Below the pieces are notes generated by a model. That model had not been told where the DNA came from. It searched no databases and was given only the letters and a program-made list of their open reading frames with translations. Both the position numbers and the translations under genes were made by a program. Shown one piece after another: positions 1 through 5,350 of a DNA stretch of 8,566 nucleotides (positions within the stretch are counted from its first letter, which is position 1; every line of letters begins with the position of its first letter). Source of the DNA: Candidatus Aenigmatarchaeota archaeon (GTDB taxonomy: Archaea; Aenigmatarchaeota; Aenigmatarchaeia; CG10238-14; SCSR01); contig JAUWXZ010000024.1 of the NCBI GenBank assembly GCA_030616125.1, positions 1 through 8,566 on the forward strand, read 5' to 3'.

Positions 1-55
1 AAAATGGATGAAAGATTTGGAAACAATTAAATTTGTCGATATGTATGCTAAATAA
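1..55 (+). CDS. 3' end of an unidentified upstream gene (partial)
   Basis: The frame starting at base 2 is open for 17 codons and ends with TAA at 53-55, reading KWMKDLETIKFVDMYAK. The mixed charged and hydrophobic residues look like a real protein tail. A competing frame from base 1 stops after nine codons at 28-30. The gap to ftsZ is 43 bases. The fragment is too short to name a family, so only its probable existence as a C-terminus is claimed. Confidence 0.4.
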   Translation, partial: KWMKDLETIKFVDMYAK

Positions 56-98
56 AGGATTTATCTTTAATTTTTCGAAATATAATTAAGGGAATGTT

Positions 99-1193
99 AT
101 GGGAGTCAGACAATTGATTGAAAAACCTTCCAGAGAAGTGGAAACTACAGAGATTGATGAAGAGTTAAGAGAACTTCTAGAGCAAAGAAAAACACGGATT
201 AAAATTATTGGTGTTGGTGGTGCAGGGAATAATACTATAACAAGGCTTATGCAGATCGGCATTGCTGGTGCAGAAACTGTTGCTGTGAACACAGATGCAA
301 TGGACTTGCTTTACACAGATGCTGATAAAAAGCTTTTGGTTGGAAAAGAACTCACTGGCGGACTTGGGGCTGGTGCAGACCATAAACTTGGTATGGAGTC
401 TGCAAAGGAAAACAGAGAAGAAATCAAAAAAATTTTAAAAGAAGCGGACATGTTGTTTTTAACTTGTGGACTTGGAGGAGGAACAGGTACTGGAGCATCG
501 CCCGTAATCGCAGAGACTGCAAAAAAAATGGGAATATTGACAGTTGGAATTGTAACTTTACCTTTTGCGATGGAAGGCAGGCAAAGAACAATTAATGCAA
601 GGGAAGGATTGGCAAACCTGGAAGGTGCTGTTGATACTTTGATTGTAATTCCAAATGATAAACTTTTAGAAATTGTTCCTGACGTTTCCCTTTCTATTGC
701 ATTTAAAATTTGTGATGAGATTTTGGTCAATGCTGTAAAAGGAACAACAGAACTTATTACCAAACCTGGGTTGGTTAATTTAGACTTTGCTGATATCAAG
801 GCAGTAATGGGTAATGGTGGACTAGCGATGATTGGAATGGGTGAAAGTGATACGGAAAATAGGGCTTTTGAATCAGTTGAAAGGGCTTTAACAAACCCAT
901 TATTGACAGTTGATATTAACAATGCAACTGGTGCACTAATAAATGTCATAGGTGGGCCAGATATGACAATCAGAGAAGCTCAACAGATAGTAGAGGCTGT
1001 ATCGACAAAGCTTTCAACAGATGCAAAAATTATTTGGGGAAGTACAATAGACAAATCCTTAGGAAATTCTATAAGGGCAATGCTTATAGTAACTGGAGTG
1101 AAATCTCCACAAATATTCGGACCAGAAAAATTATGGACAAAGGAGAAAAAGAAAGATATAGAAAAAATTCTTGGAGTAGAATTTATAGAATAA
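99..1193 (+). CDS. ftsZ: Cell division GTPase FtsZ
   Basis: This is a tubulin-family GTPase that polymerises into the cytokinetic ring at mid-cell. The 364-residue product has all the family hallmarks. IGVGGAGNN (about 37-45) opens the Rossmann-like nucleotide fold, and the tubulin signature GGGTGTG lies at 126-132. The T7 synergy loop NLDFADI is at 227-233 and supplies the aspartates that complete the GTPase site of the neighbouring subunit. The N-terminal extension before the fold is about 33 acidic residues. The C-terminus is short, with a basic stretch near 345-352. The ATG at 99 follows a weak purine-rich AAGGGA (88-93). It is the first gene of a tight plus-strand run with secE 10 bases downstream, an order typical of archaea. 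It is probably the FtsZ1 type, but the paralogue class is not proven from sequence alone. Confidence 0.97.
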   Translation: MGVRQLIEKPSREVETTEIDEELRELLEQRKTRIKIIGVGGAGNNTITRLMQIGIAGAETVAVNTDAMDLLYTDADKKLLVGKELTGGLGAGADHKLGMESAKENREEIKKILKEADMLFLTCGLGGGTGTGASPVIAETAKKMGILTVGIVTLPFAMEGRQRTINAREGLANLEGAVDTLIVIPNDKLLEIVPDVSLSIAFKICDEILVNAVKGTTELITKPGLVNLDFADIKAVMGNGGLAMIGMGESDTENRAFESVERALTNPLLTVDINNATGALINVIGGPDMTIREAQQIVEAVSTKLSTDAKIIWGSTIDKSLGNSIRAMLIVTGVKSPQIFGPEKLWTKEKKKDIEKILGVEFIE

Positions 1194-1203
1194 CAGTGAA
1201 TAC

Positions 1204-1368
1204 ATGAAAATAAAAGAGAGACTTGGAAATTACATAAGAGTATTGAAACTTTCTAAAAAGCCGGATAAGGATGACTTTTCATCTACACTAAGAATAGTCG
1301 GTTTTGGTATTTTATTTATTGGAATGATTGGTTTCATTTTTTATTTGGGCTCTGTTTTAATTGGATGA
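1204..1368 (+). CDS. secE: Preprotein translocase subunit SecE (Sec61 gamma)
   Basis: A 54-residue protein that clamps the two halves of the SecY channel in the cytoplasmic membrane. An amphipathic N-terminal half (MKIKERLGNYIRVLKLSKKP) is followed by a DDFSSTLRIVGFG hinge. A single C-terminal membrane span lies at about residues 31-52, rich in Ile, Gly and Phe. This layout and length match archaeal SecE. The start is ATG 1204, 10 bases after the ftsZ stop, and the stop is TGA 1366-1368. Position supports the assignment strongly: ftsZ-secE-spt5 is a conserved archaeal order. The gene is too small for ordinary ORF length filters. Residue-level similarity in this family is weak, so the call rests on topology plus context. 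Confidence 0.88.
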   Translation: MKIKERLGNYIRVLKLSKKPDKDDFSSTLRIVGFGILFIGMIGFIFYLGSVLIG

Positions 1369-1372
1369 TAAA

Positions 1373-1813
1373 ATGATTTACACTATTAAAACAGTTGTTG
1401 GAAGAGAAAACATAGTTGCAGATTCAATTGCAGCAAAAATTAAAACTCAGGGGCTTTCTATTCAAGCAGTTGTGCATCCTGAAGAAATAAGAGGCTATGT
1501 TTTTGTTGAAGGTGATCTCAGGGATATAGAAAAGGCCGTTAAAGCAGTTCCCCATGTTCGAGGAATAATGAAAACTCCCATTGAACTTAAAAAAATACAA
1601 AATTTTCTGCATCCAAAAAAAGCAGAGGTTGAGCTGAACGTCAATGACTTGGTAGAAGTCATTGGTGGTCCATTCAAAGCAACTAAAGGAAAAGTTGTGA
1701 AATATTATAAGGTAAAAAGGGAAATTACAATCGAACCTTTAGAGGTTGCTGTTCCAATTCCAATTACAATTAGTGTCGAGTTTGTTAAAATTTTAGAAAA
1801 AGCAAAGAAATGA
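1373..1813 (+). CDS. spt5: Transcription elongation factor Spt5 (archaeal NusG)
   Basis: Spt5 binds the RNA polymerase clamp, usually with Spt4, closes the cleft over DNA and promotes processive elongation. It can also link transcription to translation. The product starts MIYTIKTVVGRENIVAD, the typical opening of an archaeal NGN domain, which runs to about residue 82. A KOW domain follows (LNVNDLVEVIGGPFKATKGKV), ending at VEFVKIL. The 146-residue length fits the archaeal two-domain form. ATG 1373 is preferred because it gives the canonical N-terminus and lies 4 bases after the secE stop. An in-frame TTG at 1361 would add LDDK and overlap secE. It is part of the ftsZ-secE-spt5 operon and likely cotranscribed. 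Confidence 0.95.
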   Translation: MIYTIKTVVGRENIVADSIAAKIKTQGLSIQAVVHPEEIRGYVFVEGDLRDIEKAVKAVPHVRGIMKTPIELKKIQNFLHPKKAEVELNVNDLVEVIGGPFKATKGKVVKYYKVKREITIEPLEVAVPIPITISVEFVKILEKAKK

Positions 1814-1819
1814 TTTAAA
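1814..1819 (+). promoter_or_regulatory. TATA-like box before the PLD-like gene
   Basis: TTTAAA lies in the 28-base gap after spt5, centred about 26 bases before ATG 1842. That is the spacing expected for a leaderless archaeal transcript. It suggests an internal promoter restarting transcription after spt5. No clear BRE is seen, and AT-rich DNA makes such boxes common. Confidence 0.4.
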
Positions 1820-1841
1820 CTTTTAGAATTAATTAGAGACT

Positions 1842-2276
1842 ATGGGTCTTAGAAGTTTTTTATCAGGCAAGTCGTCAGGTAGGGTAAGAAGACCTCTTAT
1901 GGACGATCCTTGTGGGGATATTGGTGAAATGGCAATAAGAGAAAGTAAGTCTAAAATAACTTTTATTGGTTCTTGGAACCGAGATTTTTTACAGCCAGTT
2001 CCTGGTGAGGATGGCATTATTGTAGAAATTGGAAATGCGATAAGAAGAGGCGTTGAGGTTGTGATATTTTATAAAAGAAATCCTAAAAAATTACCATACC
2101 CTGAAGTGATCCGGGACTTAGGTATACCATTGAAAAAATCACCCCACCAAACCGAATATAACATGATGATAGTTGATGGAAAACATATGAGATTTAAGCG
2201 TCGAGGAATGGCTTTTCCAAAAATGGCCTATGCTCCTGATATAGCAGAACCCACGGAAGAAAAACTTTATAGTTGA
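1842..2276 (+). CDS. Degenerate phospholipase-D-fold protein
   Basis: A 144-residue protein whose core resembles one half of a PLD superfamily domain. KSKITFIGSWNRDFL (about 36-50) looks like the beta strand and helix that open the fold. IGNAIRRGVEVVIFYKRN (63-80) matches the 'helix plus rGv-V-I' strand. YNMMIVDGKHMRFKRRGMAF (106-125) sits where the HxKxxxxD catalytic motif should be. There the histidine and lysine are replaced by E105 and N107, and only the aspartate (D112) remains, so catalysis is unlikely. A nucleic-acid or protein binding role is plausible but not shown. It sits between spt5 and rpl11, 6 bases before rpl11, and probably shares a transcript with rpl11. The basic N-terminus (SSGRVRRP) and many Arg/Lys after the motif would suit RNA binding. 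The family assignment is by eye. Confidence 0.6.
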   Translation: MGLRSFLSGKSSGRVRRPLMDDPCGDIGEMAIRESKSKITFIGSWNRDFLQPVPGEDGIIVEIGNAIRRGVEVVIFYKRNPKKLPYPEVIRDLGIPLKKSPHQTEYNMMIVDGKHMRFKRRGMAFPKMAYAPDIAEPTEEKLYS

Positions 2277-2282
2277 AAAATT

Positions 2283-2843
2283 ATGGGAAAAGAGACTCTT
2301 GAACTTTTAATAGAAGGTGGGAAGGCTGCACCTGGCCCTGGATCTGCTCCAAAACTATCTATGTTAAAATTGAATGTTGGAGAAATTTTTAAAGAAATAA
2401 ATGAAAAAACCAAAGAATATGCAGGAATGCAAGTTCCAGTAAAGATTGAAATTGATACAGAAACAAAAGAATACAAAATTTTAATTGGAACTCCTCCAGT
2501 CTCTAGCTTGATAAAAAAAGAACTCGGAATTGAAAAAGCGGCTCTTGCTAAACCTGAAGAGACTGCAGAAGCACCTGTTGAAGGTGGAGAAGGAAAGCCA
2601 GTTGAAGAAACATCAAAACCTAAGCCAGAAGAAGAAACTGTTTTAGGTGATTTAAAATTTGAACAAGCTGTGAAGATAGCTAAGCTTAAGATGGATGAAT
2701 TGCTTGCTAAAGACCTAAAAGCTGCTGTAAAACAAGTTGTTGGAACTGCAAACTCAATGGCTGGAATTTTGGTAGAAGGAAAAAAAGGTAAAGAAATAAT
2801 AAAGGAGATTGAAGAAGGAAAATGGAACAGTAAAATTGTATAA
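2283..2843 (+). CDS. rpl11: Large-subunit ribosomal protein uL11 (L11), with long linker
   Basis: uL11 binds the GTPase-associated region of 23S rRNA at the base of the stalk. The N-terminal domain (about 1-75) shows LLIEGGKAAPGPG, then LKLNVGEIFKEINEKT and MQVPVKIEID, ending in GTPPVSSLIKKELGI. The C-terminal RNA-binding domain (about 121-186) has FEQAVKIAKLKMDELLAKDL and the GTANSMAGILVEGK signature. Two things are odd. The usual proline/glycine-rich loop GPPLGPxLGxxG is changed to PGPGSAPKLSMLK. The two domains are separated by an acidic, proline-rich stretch at about 90-120, bringing the length to 186 instead of roughly 160. The last ten codons are repeated 705 bases downstream. The start is ATG 2283, 6 bases after the previous stop. 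Confidence 0.93.
   Translation: MGKETLELLIEGGKAAPGPGSAPKLSMLKLNVGEIFKEINEKTKEYAGMQVPVKIEIDTETKEYKILIGTPPVSSLIKKELGIEKAALAKPEETAEAPVEGGEGKPVEETSKPKPEEETVLGDLKFEQAVKIAKLKMDELLAKDLKAAVKQVVGTANSMAGILVEGKKGKEIIKEIEEGKWNSKIV
2811..2825 (+). repeat. Direct repeat, copy 1 (inside the 3' end of rpl11)
   Basis: GAAGAAGGAAAATGG encodes EEGKW near the uL11 C-terminus. The identical 15-mer recurs at 3516-3530 in the same frame phase, and weaker similarity continues to the stop codon of each copy. Confidence 0.8.
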
Positions 2844-2850
2844 AAACTTA

Positions 2851-2856
2851 TTTAAA
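2851..2856 (+). promoter_or_regulatory. TATA-like box before the membrane-protein gene
   Basis: TTTAAA, within CTTATTTAAATTTTCCC, lies about 23 bases before ATG 2876. This fits a leaderless transcript starting at or next to the ATG and would give the membrane-protein gene its own promoter, independent of rpl11. Confidence 0.45.
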
Positions 2857-2875
2857 TTTTCCCAAAATAAGTAAT

Positions 2876-3517
2876 ATGGTTGATATCAAAAATTGGATAA
2901 GGGATCAGTTAAAAGCTGGTTACACACCCAAAGCGATTAAAAAATCCCTTGCTAAAGCTGGTCACGATCCAAACTTAGTTGATGAAGTCTTAGCTGAAGC
3001 TCCAAAATCACCAACAGCAGAAGAAACACAAAGAAAGAAAAAACCAAGCAGATTATGGTATTTACTTCCTATTTTTTTGACTATAATAGGTGGAGTAATC
3101 GGGTATTTTCTCTTAAAGGATAGGGATAGAAAATTTGCAGAAAGGCTTTTGATAGTGGGCCTTGTAATGTTAGTTGTTTGGTTTGTTCTAGACTTTCTGT
3201 TTACTGGTTTAGCTTATTTATTTATAAGTGGGGTATTCACAGCCAAAACCGCTTCTATCATAGGGTTTGTAGATGGTACATGTTCAGATGGAGTTATTAC
3301 ATTTACTGTGAGAAATGATGGAACAAAGGATTTATCTTCTTCTTCTCTTGAATGTACACCAATATCTGAGTCATGCAGTGGTACTTGCAATCCAGTTGAT
3401 ATTAAAGCTGGTCACATAGGAGAAATTACCATTTCTGGTTGTTCTCCGGGACATACATACAGCTACAAACTATCAGGACCATCTAATACGATTTCTATGT
3501 TTGTGTTCTGTAGCTGA
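2876..3517 (+). CDS. Two-TM protein with N-terminal helical module and Cys-rich outer domain
   Basis: The function is not known. Residues 1-42 form a UBA/CUE-like helical module: WIRDQLKAGYTPKAIKKSLA followed by AGHDPNLVDEVLAEA. I associate this module with many DPANN membrane proteins. A basic linker (RKKKPSR, 53-59) leads to two hydrophobic spans, about 60-80 and 91-120, separated by the charged KDRDRKFAER. The C-terminal domain (about 125-213) looks extracellular and beta-rich. GTCSDGVITFTVRNDGTKDL resembles the outer domains of archaeal surface or pilin-like proteins. It holds six cysteines (136, 160, 167, 171, 189, 212), enough for three disulfides. Its stop codon overlaps the second rpl11-tail repeat by two bases, and the gene is bracketed by both copies. 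It may be a cell-surface protein carried in with the insertion; the role is inference only. Confidence 0.8.
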   Translation: MVDIKNWIRDQLKAGYTPKAIKKSLAKAGHDPNLVDEVLAEAPKSPTAEETQRKKKPSRLWYLLPIFLTIIGGVIGYFLLKDRDRKFAERLLIVGLVMLVVWFVLDFLFTGLAYLFISGVFTAKTASIIGFVDGTCSDGVITFTVRNDGTKDLSSSSLECTPISESCSGTCNPVDIKAGHIGEITISGCSPGHTYSYKLSGPSNTISMFVFCS

Positions 3518-3530
3518 AGAAGGAAAATGG
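3516..3530 (+). repeat. Direct repeat, copy 2 (after the membrane-protein gene)
   Basis: An exact second copy of the 15-mer at 2811-2825. Its first two bases complete the TGA stop of the membrane-protein gene. The two copies enclose that gene and its promoter. Confidence 0.8.
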
Positions 3531-3548
3531 GATGATAAACTAAAGTGA
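3516..3548 (+). pseudogene. Detached copy of the rpl11 3' end
   Basis: Read from 3516, this stretch encodes EEGKWDDKLK and then TGA at 3546-3548. The real uL11 ends EEGKWNSKIV then TAA. The first 15 bases are identical to 2811-2825 and the rest is diverged but alignable without gaps through to a stop codon. The offset is exactly 705 bases. WDDKL looks closer to what I recall of archaeal uL11 C-termini (GKYD-type endings) than WNSKIV does, so this may be the original tail. It overlaps the end of the convergent minus-strand gene by 9 bases. Confidence 0.6.
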
Positions 3549-3965
3549 AATTGAATCTAATTTTTCAATTACAGCTTTTAATTCGCTTGAAATTTCGTTC
3601 TTTTCAACGTCTATTCTTATATGAGCGCGCTCACCCACAGAACATTTACCTAAGTTCCGTGGCTCAAAATAACTAACACTTAGCTTTGCTTTTTCTAGTT
3701 GTTTTTCTGCTCTGTAAAATGAAGAAACTCTTTTATCTTGTTTTAGGTTTTTACCTAAAATTTCTTTTGCAAGCTGTTCTGCCTTTTCTTTATATCCATA
3801 AAATTTTCTTTTGGGCTTTCTTGGACCGTCAGCTTCGATTGAAATTGTTTTTATTCCTTCAGGATTCATCATTTTCAGAGAAAGATCGGGAGAAATTGGA
3901 ACAGATACTGGTGAATAACCCGAGATATCTTTTTCTAAATATTCCAATATTTTTTCTGAAAGCAT
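3540..3965 (-). CDS. Hypothetical protein, 141 residues
   Basis: I do not recognise this family. The protein is soluble, with no signal peptide or membrane span. It opens with a short helix (MLSEKILEYLEKDISGY). An extended stretch follows containing SVPISPDLSLKMMNPEGIKTISIEADGPRKPKRKFYGYK. A basic helical middle lies at about 58-97 (KAEQLAKEILGKNLKQ, FYRAEKQLEKAK). The end is beta-like (GERAHIRIDVEKN) with a last helix, SSELKAVIEKLDSI. The single cysteine is C108. ATG 3965 is supported by a TATA-like box about 26 bases upstream. The gene converges on the membrane-protein gene and is divergent from the Cas4-like gene across a 97-base gap. Plus-strand ORFs opposite it are Leu/Phe-rich shadows. 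Confidence 0.7.
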   Translation of the reverse strand: MLSEKILEYLEKDISGYSPVSVPISPDLSLKMMNPEGIKTISIEADGPRKPKRKFYGYKEKAEQLAKEILGKNLKQDKRVSSFYRAEKQLEKAKLSVSYFEPRNLGKCSVGERAHIRIDVEKNEISSELKAVIEKLDSISL

Positions 3966-3987
3966 GTTTTAACTATAAATTTTAAAC

Positions 3988-3994
3988 TTTTAAA
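3988..3994 (-). promoter_or_regulatory. TATA-like box for the minus-strand hypothetical gene
   Basis: On the minus strand this reads TTTAAAA, within CAATTTAAAAGTTT. It is centred about 26 bases before ATG 3965, the spacing of a leaderless archaeal promoter. It lies in the 97-base divergent region 3966-4062, which otherwise holds only AT-rich sequence. Confidence 0.45.
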
Positions 3995-4062
3995 TTGTTT
4001 TTATTATTTTCTTAAAAGTATATTCTTTTCAAATAGTCTCTAAATTATAATAAGTAATTATC

Positions 4063-4722
4063 ATGATAGACTTCAATAATCTGATAGACAAGCACATCTC
4101 CAAGGGATTCAGAGCAAAGAAAATAGGCAAATACTATCCTTCTGAAATTGGAAGCTGTCTGAGAAAGATATGGTATTCCTACAAGTATCCTCATGAAGTG
4201 GAGCCAGATTTGCTGAAAGTTTTTGAAGTCGGAAATATTTTGCATGATTTTATTGTTGAAGTATTAAAAAGTGAGAGAACGCCCGAAGTCGAATTACTCC
4301 AAGCCGAGATCCCATTCAAAATCAACATAAAAGATTTCTTAGTTTCTGGGAGGGTAGACGATTTGGTTCTTATAAAAGAGAGTGGCAAGAACGTGCTGGT
4401 CGAAGTTAAATCCCACAGGATGATTAAGCTTGTCAAACAACCCGAGAAAAGGCATGTGATGCAGCTCCAGTTCTACATGCATGCCATAGGCGTCCACAAT
4501 GGGCTGATAGTCTATGTTGACAAGGGAAGCCTTAAGACCAAGGTGTTCGAAGTAAACTTCAACGAGGGAGAAAGTGAAATAATATCAAAAAGATTTGAAA
4601 CTCTTCACAAAGATTTGACAGAAAACATACTGCCATCTTCTGAAGCAAAGGAAGATTCGGATATGGGGTGGATGTGCAGGTTTTGCGAATACAAAGAGAA
4701 ATGCGATAAAAATAAAAAATGA
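4063..4722 (+). CDS. Solitary Cas4/RecB-like Fe-S nuclease
   Basis: A 219-residue PD-(D/E)XK nuclease of the Cas4/RecB type, expected to resect or trim DNA ends in a metal-dependent way. YPSEIGSCLRKIWY carries the first cluster cysteine (C32). GNILHDFI has the motif-I histidine (H61). SGRVDDLVLI gives the catalytic aspartate (D99 or D100), LVEVKSHR gives the E115-x-K117 pair, and QLQFYMHA is the typical motif after it (Q134). The C-terminus has CRFCEYKEKC (C205, C208, C214), which with C32 makes the four ligands of a 4Fe-4S cluster. All key residues are present, so it should be active. No CRISPR array or other cas gene is visible, so a role in repair or in the neighbouring defence genes is more likely than adaptation. 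Its codon use looks GC-richer than its neighbours, hinting at a separate origin. Confidence 0.88.
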   Translation: MIDFNNLIDKHISKGFRAKKIGKYYPSEIGSCLRKIWYSYKYPHEVEPDLLKVFEVGNILHDFIVEVLKSERTPEVELLQAEIPFKINIKDFLVSGRVDDLVLIKESGKNVLVEVKSHRMIKLVKQPEKRHVMQLQFYMHAIGVHNGLIVYVDKGSLKTKVFEVNFNEGESEIISKRFETLHKDLTENILPSSEAKEDSDMGWMCRFCEYKEKCDKNKK

Positions 4723-4788
4723 TATTAAACGAAAAATTTGCTTTAGTAAACTTACCAGAATTGAATGCTTAAAAGAAAATAATGCTAA

Positions 4789-4902
4789 GCAGTTAAATCT
4801 ATAGCTGAATTTATTAAGCCTAAGAAGCTTATACCAATACAATTATTTAAAAGAATAATCGCTCCTGCTTTGTTTTTTGAATTTTTATTAAAATTTAATT
4901 AG
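4789..4902 (+). pseudogene. Possible gene remnant in the 4723-4925 gap (RNase J-like tail?)
   Basis: The 203-base gap after the Cas4-like gene holds no intact gene. One stop-to-stop frame reads AVKSIAEFIKPKKLIPIQ and then LFKRIIAPALFFEFLLKFN before TAG at 4900-4902. It has no start codon, and stops lie just upstream. IKPKKLIPI resembles the segment before a metal-binding histidine near the C-terminus of beta-lactamase-fold ribonucleases (RNase J type), with Gln in the histidine position. This could be a decayed fragment or chance. A T-rich tract at 4869-4886 could also terminate transcription of the Cas4-like gene. Confidence 0.2.
4894..4900 (+). promoter_or_regulatory. TATA-like box before the small nuclease-like gene
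   Basis: TTTAATT, in TTAAAATTTAATTAG, is centred about 29 bases before ATG 4926. It would give a very short or absent leader. The region is very AT-rich, so the call is weak. Confidence 0.3.
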
Positions 4903-4925
4903 TTTCTATTTAATACCTCTATTTA

Positions 4926-5321
4926 ATGAGCAGAACTGGTGAAGCAGAAAAGATCATAAGAATTGTTGCTCGTGAAAGAGGGTACAGGATGATAGAGAAT
5001 AAAAGACTTTTACTGAGCAGAAAACCGAAATTATTTTACCAACCAGATTTTCTGCTTATCGGAGAGAAGGGATCCGTTGTAATAGAAATAGAATTAACCA
5101 CTGATGCCAGAAAACAACTGGTTGGAGATATAGTTAGAGCGGGTCTCATCAATGCAACCTATTTTATAGGCATAACTAATAGCGAGGGGTCCAAGAAGGC
5201 GGTAGAAACATATGGAGAAGCATTGAGAAAAGGGATCAAGGAAATTAGTCCGATGCGTGTTTGGGGTGTATTCTTTAAAAATAAAAAGGAATTGAAAAAT
5301 GTTTTAAAAAAACTTTTATAA
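4926..5321 (+). CDS. Small PD-(D/E)XK-like protein with an ExE active-site variant
   Basis: A 131-residue protein with a restriction-fold layout. An N-terminal helix contains GEAEKIIRIVARERGY with a glutamate (E6). The strand LFYQPDFLLI carries P40-D41, and GSVVIEIELT carries E54 and E56. A helix, ARKQLVGDIVRAGLI, follows, and then YFIGIT forms a further strand. The spacing of PD to ExE suits the PD-(D/E)XK superfamily, but the usual lysine is replaced by E56. It may therefore be a variant nuclease or an inactive DNA-binding relative. It precedes the GHKL ATPase by 29 bases on the same strand, so the two are probably functional partners. The family is not recognised beyond the fold, and the motif reading is by eye. 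Confidence 0.7.
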   Translation: MSRTGEAEKIIRIVARERGYRMIENKRLLLSRKPKLFYQPDFLLIGEKGSVVIEIELTTDARKQLVGDIVRAGLINATYFIGITNSEGSKKAVETYGEALRKGIKEISPMRVWGVFFKNKKELKNVLKKLL

Positions 5322-5350
5322 AGCAAAGATTTTATTTCTAATTAAGTGCT

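Noticed and set aside
311..949. Long minus-strand open frame opposite ftsZ (212 codons)
   Set aside because: It is a shadow of ftsZ: Ser/Pro/Ile-rich with no domain pattern, while the plus strand has complete FtsZ motifs.
1361..1372. TTG start extending Spt5 by four residues
   Set aside because: It overlaps the end of secE and adds LDDK before the canonical MIYTIKT start; ATG 1373 is better.
3686..3985. Plus-strand open frame of 99 codons, Leu/Phe-rich, resembling a membrane protein
   Set aside because: It lies opposite the minus-strand 141-residue gene, which has balanced composition and a well-placed promoter; the hydrophobicity comes from the complement of Lys/Glu codons.
4063..4722. Cas4-like gene as evidence of a CRISPR-Cas locus
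   Set aside because: No repeats with regular spacers and no other cas gene are visible; solitary Cas4-like nucleases are common.
4723..4925. tRNA or other structured RNA in the 203-base spacer
   Set aside because: No cloverleaf arms, T-loop GTTCRA-like box or strong inverted repeat could be found by eye; the stretch is simply AT-rich.
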